Part shown: positions 1 to 7,516 of the stretch, in pieces
Numbering within the stretch: position 1 is the first letter of the stretch
Layout of the letters: every line of letters starts with the position of its first letter
Origin: Sulfuricurvum sp. IAE1
Lineage (GTDB): Bacteria > Campylobacterota > Campylobacteria > Campylobacterales > Sulfurimonadaceae
Direction of reading: 5' to 3'
NCBI RefSeq assembly: GCF_004347735.1
Contig: NZ_SLTI01000049.1
Location: forward strand, 1 to 64,000
DNA: 64,000 nucleotides
Program-made: the position numbers and the translations under genes
Notes under the pieces: model-generated
Told to the model about the DNA's origin: nothing
The model's input: the letters and a program-made list of their open reading frames with translations, nothing else
The model's database searches: none

Positions 1-60
1 AAACGTTCCTCTGAACACTCGGATGAACCCGTCGCTTAAGGTTACGAAACGTAAAAATTG

Positions 61-1833
61 TTAGAAAAAACTGCAGAATTTAACTCCGCGCTTGACAGCC
101 AAAGAATCACCACATGAACCAGGAGGAATAGGGGGAGGGTTCCAGCCGCCCTGGATCATTGAAAGGGTATTATCGAAAACCATTTTTGTACTGGTAATCT
201 GATCGTTAATATTTTGAAAAAGCTCCGCAGATTCATCGACCAGCTCGGTAATAGGATTAGAGTCAAACGGGATAAAATCGGGAGTAGAAGGCAACGAATA
301 CGAAGGCATGACAGCATTAATAATCGTCGATGGGTCTTGCGCCGAAATCAAATCGGGACTGGACGAAGAAATAGGATAAGGCGACGGATCAGACGCGGAA
401 GTAGAAATGGGAGGCGTAGAGGGGGAAACCTCCAAAGTTCCGCTTACTTTCGTAGGCGTAACAACGAGATCAGGAACGGAAAACTTGGTCGTAACCGTAG
501 TCGTTTCACCCGTAGGAGCCAAAGAAGTCGAAGAAAGCGTACCAACACGGGTAGCTGTATTGATTCTGTACTGATCCGTAACCTGAGAACCATCGGGATA
601 AGTACGAGCGGTGTTATAAACGACAACGGGATCAGCACCGTCATAAGTAGTCGTTTTTGTAGTAGTTTGCGGAACATGAGCGATGACAGACGGGGAAGGG
701 GAATCAGGCATAAACTGCGAAAGATCGAAAGTCTGTTTAACGGGTTTCGTAGTGGTGCCGACTTCGGGTAAAAGGGATTCGAGTTTGGTAGCGCTAGCGG
801 CAGCGTTAATATTATTGTAACGATCAATAATCGAATAATCGATTACGGGATCACCCGTCGTTTTTGTAGGAATAAATGCACCATCAATTTTTGAATATTC
901 CAAATCGACAGTTATTTCGGGAGCACGGGAAGGGCCAGTACCATTAGGAGTAGTAATTTCAGGAACAGGCTTAGGAGTAATAGGAACCGTAGGAGCCGAA
1001 TTACCAGCCGCAATCTGTTCAGGAGATGGCAATTTGGGAAGCCCGACGTGATAATCGGGCATATTATTTGAACCGCCGAAATAGGGGAGTTTTTGGAGCT
1101 GGGCGATCATAGCCATATTCGCCATTTTTTTAAGTGCTGGAGCCTTAAAAAAGATCGAAGCCAAAGGAATAAAATTTAGAGCAGTCGAAATAATTTCACC
1201 CGTAACATCGGCAGGGGTTCCGCACTTTGTAATCGCCGTTACTTCACCGCCTAAGACGATACCCGATCCACCAAAAAAAGACGCACCATAGCTAGTACCA
1301 CCTACCTGCTGAGTCCCAATACTCATAAAAGTCCCACCAGCTTTAGAACAGCCTACGGGATCATTATCAAATGAAGATAGACCAAAATGAGGCAAACCGC
1401 AAATATTTAAATTATTAGCCGAAGTGCCAACAGGACAAGAAGAAACAACCTTTAAAGAGTATTTATCACCGTACTGATTACAGTAAGCGGGATTTGTAGG
1501 ATGAACAGCCCAATACTTACCATTCCAAAAAGTTTGTGTGGCGTTAAGAGTTGTAGAACAAGTAGACCAAGTATCGGTAGGAGACTGTTCAACACAATCA
1601 GGACTCTGATTCTGAGCGAATTGAACATTTAAAGCGGGATTCGGAGAAACCGACGTATTCAAAGCGTACAAAACGCCGCAAGGATTATCACCAGCATAAA
1701 GCAAAGAGGACACGAACAAAGACGAAAACAAAAATATTTTACGCTTCGCGATACCGCGCAGATGGAGCGCGGGACGATTTTGTTTAATCCCGCTAAAGCG
1801 GACAAAATCGTTTTTATTAAAAAAAGTTTCCAT
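61..1833 (-). CDS. Inovirus attachment-type minor coat protein (pIII/TspB-like)
   Basis: A 590-residue secreted protein at the position where filamentous phages carry the host-attachment protein: last of the structural genes, after the small coat proteins. After a charged N-terminus there is a hydrophobic signal stretch ending near LLYAGD. The N-terminal ~230 residues hold many Cys (CGVLYALN, CVEQ, CSTT, CNQYGD), suggesting a disulfide-bonded head. Residues ~260-550 are rich in Pro, Ser and Thr, as in the linkers of phage adsorption proteins. The end is short and has two more Cys, without an obvious C-terminal anchor. It probably binds a pilus or outer-membrane receptor. No close homolog is recognised; the role rests on position and architecture. 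The morphogenesis ATPase (pI/Zot), expected next, would lie beyond the left edge. Confidence 0.6.
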   Translation of the reverse strand: METFFNKNDFVRFSGIKQNRPALHLRGIAKRKIFLFSSLFVSSLLYAGDNPCGVLYALNTSVSPNPALNVQFAQNQSPDCVEQSPTDTWSTCSTTLNATQTFWNGKYWAVHPTNPAYCNQYGDKYSLKVVSSCPVGTSANNLNICGLPHFGLSSFDNDPVGCSKAGGTFMSIGTQQVGGTSYGASFFGGSGIVLGGEVTAITKCGTPADVTGEIISTALNFIPLASIFFKAPALKKMANMAMIAQLQKLPYFGGSNNMPDYHVGLPKLPSPEQIAAGNSAPTVPITPKPVPEITTPNGTGPSRAPEITVDLEYSKIDGAFIPTKTTGDPVIDYSIIDRYNNINAAASATKLESLLPEVGTTTKPVKQTFDLSQFMPDSPSPSVIAHVPQTTTKTTTYDGADPVVVYNTARTYPDGSQVTDQYRINTATRVGTLSSTSLAPTGETTTVTTKFSVPDLVVTPTKVSGTLEVSPSTPPISTSASDPSPYPISSSSPDLISAQDPSTIINAVMPSYSLPSTPDFIPFDSNPITELVDESAELFQNINDQITSTKMVFDNTLSMIQGGWNPPPIPPGSCGDSLAVKRGVKFCSFF

Positions 1834-1835
1834 GA

Positions 1836-1952
1836 TTACACCCTGAAAAGACTAAGTAAGGCAAAATAACCCGCCAAGAAAAAACCCCAATAGACACCAA
1901 ACGAAAAGAAATAGTTAAAGACTGGATCAGATGACACGACAAAAACTTCCAT
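1836..1952 (-). CDS. 38-residue inovirus membrane protein
   Basis: Short ORF between the attachment protein and the 139-residue minor protein, too short for usual gene-calling cut-offs. It starts ATGGAAGTT and encodes one long hydrophobic segment rich in aromatic residues (NYFFSFGVYWGFFLAGYFAL) with a basic C-terminus. Tight spacing to both neighbours on the same strand supports translation. Filamentous phages carry such tiny membrane proteins (pVII/pIX-type) for virion tip assembly, but which one this is cannot be decided from sequence alone. Confidence 0.5.
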   Translation of the reverse strand: MEVFVVSSDPVFNYFFSFGVYWGFFLAGYFALLSLFRV

Positions 1953-1954
1953 AA

Positions 1955-2374
1955 TCAACCCCTATGACGTGAAATATTTAAGACCGCATAGATCAAACCG
2001 AAAGCGAAAAGAAAACCCACCAATACGCCGAAAAGAGCCATTAAAGAGTTATAGTCACGCTGATTAATGCCAAGAGAGTTCGTAACAACAGACCAGTCTA
2101 TAAGATACGATTGATCCCGCAAGCGGAGAAGATCGGAAACCGTTAAACCGCTGTTCGAAACACATTCGAGGGTAGGAGTTCCAAGATCACGACAATTAAA
2201 AACTATCGACGAACTCAGAGATGAAAAGCCAAGATCGTTAAAAGTTTGCAGGGGATAGCGATGAAGTAAAAAATTAGAGGCGTTTTGTTCATAGTCGTTA
2301 AAGGTGACACCCTGAACAGTAACGGAGCCGTGCAGAAAGGCGCAAAGGGAAAGAAACAAAAGAATTTTTTTCAC
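1955..2374 (-). CDS. Secreted inovirus minor protein with C-terminal anchor
   Basis: 139 residues with an N-terminal signal peptide (MKKILLFLSLCAFLHGS), a polar middle with two Cys (FNCRDL, LECVSN) and a C-terminal transmembrane helix (LMALFGVLVGFLFAFGLIYA) followed by a basic tail. This resembles a pVI-like or truncated pIII-like protein that stays in the inner membrane until virion release. It lies between the 36- and 38-residue membrane ORFs in the coat-gene cluster. No family is recognised with certainty. Confidence 0.5.
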   Translation of the reverse strand: MKKILLFLSLCAFLHGSVTVQGVTFNDYEQNASNFLLHRYPLQTFNDLGFSSLSSSIVFNCRDLGTPTLECVSNSGLTVSDLLRLRDQSYLIDWSVVTNSLGINQRDYNSLMALFGVLVGFLFAFGLIYAVLNISRHRG

Positions 2375-2384
2375 TTTAAACCTC

Positions 2385-2495
2385 CTAGCGAATCAGGGAA
2401 ATGGCTTTAAAAATGCCCCAGTAAACGGCAAAGGCAACAAGAGCAGAGCCGAAAAGTAATCCAACATCGTCAGCGTAGATAACGGGAAGAAGCAT
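2385..2495 (-). CDS. 36-residue coat-like membrane peptide
   Basis: I place the start at the internal ATG at 2495, preceded by AAGGA, and not at the long upstream extension, which is low in coding character. The peptide MLLPVIYADDVGLLFGSALV... ends in a helix and GIFKAISLIR, very like the C-terminus of the neighbouring 59-residue coat protein (KKAIGLIRV). This suggests a paralogous minor coat protein that inserts without a signal peptide. Confidence 0.5.
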   Translation of the reverse strand: MLLPVIYADDVGLLFGSALVAFAVYWGIFKAISLIR

Positions 2496-2556
2496 TAAAA
2501 TCCTTTTTGTGCTTAGGTAGGGATATTCGGGATCACTACCTAAGCCGCGAAGCGTG

Positions 2557-2736
2557 TTAAACGCGGATGAGTCCGATGGCTTTTTTGATAGCCCACATAA
2601 CGGCAAGAGCGACGATAACCGCACCCGCAACAGTTTCGAAATCAGTCGTAGCAAGAGTAGGAGCCGTCAGCGCAGCAGAAGCCTGAGTACCCAAAAATGC
2701 AAGACCGAGAGAAAGGAAAGAAAGAACCTTTTTCAT
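2557..2736 (-). CDS. Inovirus major coat protein (pVIII-like)
   Basis: 59 residues with all marks of a filamentous-phage major coat precursor: signal peptide MKKVLSFLSLGLAFLGTQASA, a short acidic N-terminus of the mature protein, one transmembrane helix (VAGAVIVALAVMWAI) and a basic C-terminus (KKAIGLIRV) that would contact DNA inside the virion. The start is the ATG after GGGGGTTCCT. It heads the structural cluster directly after the ssDNA-binding protein gene, the usual inovirus order. Confidence 0.75.
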   Translation of the reverse strand: MKKVLSFLSLGLAFLGTQASAALTAPTLATTDFETVAGAVIVALAVMWAIKKAIGLIRV

Positions 2737-2811
2737 AGGAACCCCCAAATTTAATTTCGGGACTTACTCGGCGGTGATCTTAAAGGGATCGGAGCCGACG
2801 CCCGAAAAGAC

Positions 2812-3144
2812 CTACGCCAACTTGAAGGTAGCCCCCTGATCTGGAACGAGCGAAAGCGTTACGTGCTGATTGATTTGTGCGTTGTATTTTGATACTTCGA
2901 TAGGAAGAAGATCATCGGAAGTGGCGATTTGGATGAGTTGAGAACGTTTCGCATGAGAAACAATTTCGACACCGTTGACCGTTTGTTTGTTAAGATACGG
3001 AACTGTAAAGTTCAGAATGACACGAGCAGGGTAGGGATTGCCGTTATAAACTCCCCCTTTTTTAAAATCGACACCCTCGAGAGTGCCGATCATGTAAAGA
3101 CCGTGAAAGTCACGGATATTCTCTTTTTTTACTTCCTGAGACAT
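2812..3144 (-). CDS. Probable ssDNA-binding protein of the inovirus (pV-like)
   Basis: 110 residues from MSQEVKKENIRDF. The start is chosen after a purine-rich stretch; the longer reading adds a non-coding-like leader. The protein is soluble, beta-rich by pattern, and lies between the replication genes and the coat genes, where inoviruses encode the protein that coats single-stranded progeny DNA. GLYMIGTLEGVDFKKGG and the spaced aromatic residues fit an OB-like DNA-binding fold. Assignment is mostly positional. Confidence 0.5.
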   Translation of the reverse strand: MSQEVKKENIRDFHGLYMIGTLEGVDFKKGGVYNGNPYPARVILNFTVPYLNKQTVNGVEIVSHAKRSQLIQIATSDDLLPIEVSKYNAQINQHVTLSLVPDQGATFKLA

Positions 3145-3257
3145 ATTGACCCCTTTAAATTTGAATTTCAAGGGGCAGTTTAAAGAAAAAAAATTAAACG
3201 AAAATGTATAACAGACATTCGCGGAAGATAACAAAAGATAAAAGGATTTTACAGCAT

Positions 3258-3512
3258 TTAACCTACCGTTTTTTTATCAGTCACAATGATAGAATCCAAA
3301 ATATCAACATCATCGACAAATTTTAAAAGAGCACGTAAAAAATCGGATCGATTGTAAGAAATACCACGATCCGAATAAAAAGATTTAACAAATTCCTCAC
3401 GTCGCAAAAAATCATCGTTTTCAAGATCAGATAACCTGAAACGGATATAGTTTTTTCGAGGAGAGTCAGCAACAAATGGGCGACCCAAATTAGGGAGAGA
3501 ATCATTTTTCAT
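3258..3512 (-). CDS. Small hypothetical protein of the inovirus
   Basis: 84 residues, highly charged, overlapping the end of the methyltransferase gene by 11 bases, which suggests translational coupling. The middle (YIRFRLSDLENDDFLRREEFVKSF) and the helical C-terminus (RSDFLRALLKFVDDVDILDS) look like a small DNA-binding or regulatory protein. No family recognised. Confidence 0.45.
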   Translation of the reverse strand: MKNDSLPNLGRPFVADSPRKNYIRFRLSDLENDDFLRREEFVKSFYSDRGISYNRSDFLRALLKFVDDVDILDSIIVTDKKTVG

Positions 3513-4497
3513 ATTGAGCCTTTTTGCGGGATAAACGTTTGCGACAAGCAGAGTCGTAAGTTTTGCGACGTCCAGTCACACTACGACCGCAACCGCAAGC
3601 ACAATAATTTTGAATTGCCGGGGAGTCACATTTTTGCCTCGAGGTGCCAGAGAAAAAGCGCAGTTCATTGTCACACTTTTTATCTGCTGCCAAGTCACCA
3701 TTATCGAAAGACGTCGAGTCACAATAAGTGCGTCCAGGGAAGTCACAATTATTAGCGATCGATGAGTCACAGATTTCCAAACCGGCCACGTCACGAACAG
3801 CGTTAGCGATCACACGTCCCATGACTATGGGAACACCATTCCCAACGACTTTCTTTTTTCCTCTAACGGTAAAATCGGGGAGATCAAAATCATCCTCCAA
3901 TCCTTGTAGTCGACAAAGCTCGCGGAATGAACGATCATCAGAAGCCAGAGCCGCGCTTTTTAGTCCTGGACGAGTCACACCTCGAGGCCAGAAAATTTTT
4001 TTACCTTGTTTGTGACCAAACTGGATATGCCGGAGACGATATACGTCGTCGAACCAACCCTGATTTATATCGATGCGCTGATGATCATAGCCATCAATAA
4101 TTACGTTAGGAGCATTTCGAACATTTTCAAAAAGATACCAGGTCGGGTCACACTCGAAAACGACTCTTTTATACTCCTCGATCATCTGGTAACCATAGTG
4201 ATTATCGTCTGCCGGACGGTCACGGTTTGCGTCTGAGAACGCTTGGCAGGGAGAGCCGCCTATAATTCCGTCAAAGCGGCCAGCGATACCACGAAAGTCT
4301 CTTATGTCCTGGCCAGTCACAAGATCGCCAGCGGAGACAACAACGAAACCAGCTTCGCGAAAAGCACGATCAAGAAGGCCAATGCCTGAGAAAAGCGAAA
4401 GAATTAGAAAGCCCTGGCGAGTCACAAAAAAACCTTTCGTTTTTCCATGCAATAAGTCAAAACAAGTGAATTGCGTTTGCGAAAATACATACAACAA
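3502..4497 (-). CDS. DNA (cytosine-5) methyltransferase, orphan
   Basis: C5-methyltransferase with motif I LSLFSGIGLLDRAF (SAM binding), the catalytic Pro-Cys motif GGSPCQAFSDANRD, motif VI FENVRNAP, and motif X near GNGVPIVMGRVIANAV. The target-recognition region is short (~60 residues). The C-terminal ~90 residues are unusual: Cys-Asp pairs (ICDSS, NCDFPG, YCDSTS, KCDNEL, KCDSPA) and a final CACGCGRSV...CRKR zinc-finger-like motif. No restriction gene is adjacent, so it probably protects the phage or element DNA from host restriction or regulates its replication. The true start may lie inside the first 30 residues, which match no methyltransferase motif. Confidence 0.8.
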   Translation of the reverse strand: MLYVFSQTQFTCFDLLHGKTKGFFVTRQGFLILSLFSGIGLLDRAFREAGFVVVSAGDLVTGQDIRDFRGIAGRFDGIIGGSPCQAFSDANRDRPADDNHYGYQMIEEYKRVVFECDPTWYLFENVRNAPNVIIDGYDHQRIDINQGWFDDVYRLRHIQFGHKQGKKIFWPRGVTRPGLKSAALASDDRSFRELCRLQGLEDDFDLPDFTVRGKKKVVGNGVPIVMGRVIANAVRDVAGLEICDSSIANNCDFPGRTYCDSTSFDNGDLAADKKCDNELRFFSGTSRQKCDSPAIQNYCACGCGRSVTGRRKTYDSACRKRLSRKKAQYEK

Positions 4498-4542
4498 AGT
4501 TGTGCACTTCTTTTCATGCGATATTTAGAAAAACGTTTCAGC

Positions 4543-4782
4543 TTAGATTTCATCTTCATTTAAATCCCCCTGAAAAGATTTATTAAAAATCAACGTGTCT
4601 AAAGCAGAACGAATTAGAGCCGAAACCGAAACCTTTTGATATTCGGCAACTTTGACTAAATAATCATGCTGTTTCTTTGAAATTTGAAACGTGCAGATCA
4701 ACTTTTCATCAATAGCGAAAGTAGGTTCAGAGCAATCCGAAACATCATCAAAAAGAGACGGCGTGTAAGAAAACTTACTCAT
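4543..4782 (-). CDS. Small ribbon-helix-helix-like protein
   Basis: 79 residues. The segment KLICTFQISKKQHDYLVKVAEYQKVSVSALIRSALDTLIF has the strand-helix-helix pattern of CopG/Arc-type repressors, with the SVSALIRSALD helix typical of these families. It overlaps the end of the replication gene by eight bases and could repress phage replication or copy number. The family call is from pattern only. Confidence 0.5.
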   Translation of the reverse strand: MSKFSYTPSLFDDVSDCSEPTFAIDEKLICTFQISKKQHDYLVKVAEYQKVSVSALIRSALDTLIFNKSFQGDLNEDEI

Positions 4783-5491
4783 GTGAAACTCCTTGAAATC
4801 CTAATGACTCATAAACCCCAAAGACATCAAATCCGTTAGGAAAATTGTGTACCGCAGTACGGCGGACAAATGTTTCGTAAGCATAAAGCGTTTTTTTATG
4901 ACGCTTATTCTTTTCATCAAGCAAAGATGCACGAATTTGCGAACGATAGGCGAGGGGATTTTTGATGCGAGAGGATTTACACACAAAATCGAGAAAATTC
5001 TCAATGTGAGGAAAACGATGATCCGAAACATCATCAACAATCTCAGCAACAGAAAAGTTCTCTCTCTCTGTATTATTTTTTACTTCTCTCTTTTTTATTA
5101 AGTCAGGGGATTTTCCGCTGGCGGTTTTTCCGCTGGCGGTTTTTCCGCTAGCGGTTTTTCCCCTAACGGTAACCGTTGGGGGATTTTCCCCTGACGGTAA
5201 CGGCTCATCAAAAAGAGTGTAAATATTCGAACCAAAATTACCGTTTTTATTAAACTGAGAACGAGTCAAATAACCGCATTTTTCGAGCTCCTTTATCGCT
5301 GATTTAACGCTGTCTTCGCCATCTTTTGACTCTTTAGAAATTCGCTCGATAGAAAAAGCCCAATTGTCAGGTTTTGAAACGAGATAAAGATAAAGTCCTT
5401 TGGCTTTGAGACTTATTTTCTCATCGTTTATAATATGATTCGGGGTTATGGTAAAATTGTTACTGTAAGATTTATGCAGACGGGCGGACAT
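4775..5491 (-). CDS. Helix-turn-helix replication-type protein
   Basis: 238 residues from MSARLHKSYSNNFT, chosen over a longer frame because the preceding 44 residues show no conserved character and overlap the next gene. The N-terminal winged-helix (NHIINDEKISLKAKGLYLYL, then KSAIKELEKCGYLTR) is the conserved domain of plasmid and phage replication proteins common in Campylobacterota and Firmicutes. Residues ~120-145 are a GKTAS tandem repeat produced by an 18-bp DNA repeat. The C-terminal half is basic. It probably starts phage or plasmid DNA replication, with the DNA repeat as a possible binding site. Confidence 0.55.
   Translation of the reverse strand: MSARLHKSYSNNFTITPNHIINDEKISLKAKGLYLYLVSKPDNWAFSIERISKESKDGEDSVKSAIKELEKCGYLTRSQFNKNGNFGSNIYTLFDEPLPSGENPPTVTVRGKTASGKTASGKTASGKSPDLIKKREVKNNTERENFSVAEIVDDVSDHRFPHIENFLDFVCKSSRIKNPLAYRSQIRASLLDEKNKRHKKTLYAYETFVRRTAVHNFPNGFDVFGVYESLGFQGVSHE
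5107..5175. repeat. 18-bp tandem repeats inside the replication gene
   Basis: Three near-identical copies of TTTTTCCGCTGGCGG and degenerate flanking copies (TTTTCCCCTAACGG) follow one another head to tail. They encode the GKTAS repeats. Repeats of this size inside or beside a rep gene are typical of iterons, although simple slippage expansion would look the same. Confidence 0.55.
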
Positions 5492-5702
5492 GATCGAACT
5501 CCTGTAACAAATCTTTGGCACGTTTAACAACCAACGCCGTCTTGTATCGAGCACGAGGCGAAGGTAGTTTTTTAACAATAAGTTCGAGATCGGAACGAGA
5601 AAGAAAAAAACGATCCTGAACACCTATCTGTTTAAAACGAACAACGTAATGTTTAACATCAACGTTTAAGCCAGAAAAGAAGAAATCAACCGAAACACTC
5701 AT
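5472..5702 (-). CDS. Small basic hypothetical protein
   Basis: 76 residues from MSVSVDFFFSGLN, the second of two in-frame ATGs. It is basic, with RFFLSRSDLELIVKKL and a helical C-terminus, and overlaps the start of the replication gene by 20 bases. It is the first gene of the phage transcript and could be an excisionase-like or copy-control protein. No family recognised. Confidence 0.4.
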   Translation of the reverse strand: MSVSVDFFFSGLNVDVKHYVVRFKQIGVQDRFFLSRSDLELIVKKLPSPRARYKTALVVKRAKDLLQEFDHVRPSA

Positions 5703-5705
5703 CAA

Positions 5706-6129
5706 AAGCCTTTAAAGCGCAACACCGGAAACAGCCTATATACGGGAATCCGTAGCCTATCCCTTTCAATATAATATATATTTAGTAAATAGAAAAACCG
5801 CATCAAACTTAGACATTCATATTGTTTTAGAAAATTAAAGAATACAAAAGTATTGAATCTAAACTTAATAGAAGTAATTAATATATAAATGTTATTGTTT
5901 TCCGGAAAGGAGAGGGGATAGAATGTCGCAGTCATGAAAGGTAAGCCTCCTTTCTTGTACTGAGTGGATACTCCCTTGCCTGGGACGACTGGGCAGGTAC
6001 AGCAAAGCCGTTTGTCGAGGTTATGCCGAATCGCGATAGATGGCAATAAAAAAACATCTGGAAACTCCTTTCCTTATGTTGAGATCAAAAGGCTGGCAGG
6101 CTTTTATTGATCGCAAGTTTTATGAAAAA
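5706..6129. other. Phage-side intergenic region, possible origin or control region
   Basis: About 420 bases without a convincing gene. It contains a short perfect palindromic hairpin (TACGGGAATCCGTA near 5737-5750), a very AT-rich tract (5765-5890), and a GC-rich structured part (5970-6040) with an inverted repeat around TGCCTGGG...GGGCAGG. Filamentous phages carry their replication origin and packaging signal in such a gap. A minus-strand ORF from 6046 has a good ribosome-binding site but low-complexity content, so I do not call it. Confidence 0.35.
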
Positions 6130-6166
6130 CCATACAAACTCTCCTTGCAGGGTCAGGTTTGTGTGG
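6130..6166. terminator. Inverted repeat between convergent or adjacent genes
   Basis: The arms CCATACAAAC and GTTTGTGTGG are complementary (one G-T pair) around a 17-nt loop, directly downstream of the minus-strand gene at 6175-6411. It likely ends transcription of that gene; no long T-run is present, so efficiency is uncertain. Confidence 0.4.
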
Positions 6167-6174
6167 TTGCTCCT

Positions 6175-6411
6175 CTACTTAATCTGCTTTTTCTTCGGTG
6201 TAAATCCCATTAAAAATAAAATGCGACCATCGCTAAGTGATTCTGTCAAAAGACGGCGAACTACATCATTTCGGGTAATTCCATACCGTTCACGAAGCAT
6301 TTTATCATCGGCGTGTATCTTGCCTATTTCCTGCTCCGTCATGAGAAGCCCTATGCGAAACTTTCGCCGCGCCTCTTTTTTTTGACTTTTTGTTGATTTT
6401 TCCACTTTCAT
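6175..6411 (-). CDS. Basic ribbon-helix-helix-like protein
   Basis: 78 residues, N-terminus very basic (KVEKSTKSQKKEARRKFRIGLLMTEQE), then helices (KIHADDKMLRERYGITRNDVVRRLLTESL). This matches small CopG/ParG/MobC-like DNA-binding proteins that regulate partition, copy number or relaxosome formation. It stands alone between the phage genes and the recombinase and could regulate either. Confidence 0.5.
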   Translation of the reverse strand: MKVEKSTKSQKKEARRKFRIGLLMTEQEIGKIHADDKMLRERYGITRNDVVRRLLTESLSDGRILFLMGFTPKKKQIK

Positions 6412-6591
6412 AGGGGCACTTATTTTTTAATGATTTAAGAATACGACGCTATTTTATTGAATTTATCTTTATTGTTTTTTAAAAATCAAGCTATTCTAAA
6501 TAATTCCTGTTTATTTTTCCTCCATTTTCACAACTAAAAAGAAAGTTATTACTGCTAAAATCATGCCCATTTCTTAAACTGGAAATATTTT

Positions 6592-7479
6592 ATGAAAAAC
6601 CTTTTTGATTCACATATTTATACATTTGGAGATCTACTTGAAAATTATCAGATTCATTTGCCGGTAAGGCTGTCAATTAAAACAGCGGAGACATATTTCT
6701 GCTGCGTTGAAAACGTGCTGAAAAAATTCAATCTGTTAAATGAGGACCTTATTCATTACCATTCAGATCTCAAGCTAAAACACCATCTTGAAGCTTACAT
6801 GAACGAGTTGACGGATTATTCGATCAATTATCGAAATTTGAATATTGCGGTACTGAATGATTTTTGTCGCTTTGCTTGTAGAACTTTCAAAATTTTCTGC
6901 GATGTCAAGCTTCGACATATTCGAAAAATCCGACCTCTTCCGAAGGCAATGCCCGTAAAAAAGTTGCTGCCTAAAATAAACGAACTCATCTCTAGCAGAG
7001 ATTCCTGGATCGACTTTAGAGACGCGGCGCTTATCTATCTCCTGTATGGCACAGGGATGCGTATTTCCGAAGCACTTTTCGTGGATACATCTGATTTTAT
7101 TGGAGAAGGGATGTTGTTGGTGAGAAATGGGAAAAACGCAAAAGAGAGAATTGTCTATTACCCAAAGGATACATGGAGGATCATCCAGGAATATCGCGAT
7201 CAGTGCCCATTTGAAACAACAAAGGTGTTGTGGAGATCGAAAGACGGGCGGCGTTTATCACGCTCCAGTGCGAGTCTCCAAATCAAAAAGAAAATCGGGT
7301 GCAGCCCACATGTTCTGCGTCATTCGTTCGCAACCCATTTACACTCGAACGGGTGCGACATCTTTGTTCTCTCGGAGCTGCTTGGCCACTTTTCTTTGGC
7401 AAATACTCAAATCTACACAAAAATAAAGCGTAAAGAACTCCAAAAATGTGTTTTAAATCATCACCCGTTGGCGGTGTAG
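6592..7479 (+). CDS. Tyrosine recombinase (XerC/D-like)
   Basis: 295 residues with the two-domain layout of phage-type integrases: an N-terminal SAM-like core-binding domain (1-~115) and a catalytic domain with Arg in GTGMRISEALF, Lys in NGKNAKERIVY, His-x-x-Arg in SPHVLRHSFATHL, His in LLGHFS and the Tyr nucleophile in NTQIYTKI. It would resolve plasmid multimers or integrate the phage or the element. It ends immediately before the promoter of the coupling-protein operon. No att site could be identified by eye in the AT-rich 180 bases upstream. Confidence 0.85.
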   Translation: MKNLFDSHIYTFGDLLENYQIHLPVRLSIKTAETYFCCVENVLKKFNLLNEDLIHYHSDLKLKHHLEAYMNELTDYSINYRNLNIAVLNDFCRFACRTFKIFCDVKLRHIRKIRPLPKAMPVKKLLPKINELISSRDSWIDFRDAALIYLLYGTGMRISEALFVDTSDFIGEGMLLVRNGKNAKERIVYYPKDTWRIIQEYRDQCPFETTKVLWRSKDGRRLSRSSASLQIKKKIGCSPHVLRHSFATHLHSNGCDIFVLSELLGHFSLANTQIYTKIKRKELQKCVLNHHPLAV

Positions 7480-7480
7480 G

Positions 7481-7498
7481 CGTTATACATATTTGCAG
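7481..7498 (+). promoter_or_regulatory. Shared tra promoter/operator motif, copy 1
   Basis: CGTTATACATATTTGCAG lies 19 bases before the start of the 7517 gene. The same core (CGTTATACATATT) precedes three other transfer operons on the minus strand (48246, 56490, 63581). TATACA could serve as a -10 box; no good -35 is visible, so an activator may be needed. Confidence 0.6.
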
Positions 7499-7516
7499 AA
7501 TTAAAAGGAGCGCATT

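Noticed and set aside
214-771. Plus-strand ORF of 185 Arg/Asn-rich residues
   Set aside because: Antisense shadow of the attachment-protein gene; composition follows its Ser/Thr/Pro codons.
5735-6046. Minus-strand ORF of 114 residues with an AAAGGAGG site upstream of an internal ATG
   Set aside because: The content is low-complexity and AT-driven, and the region looks like a control or origin region; no family resemblance.
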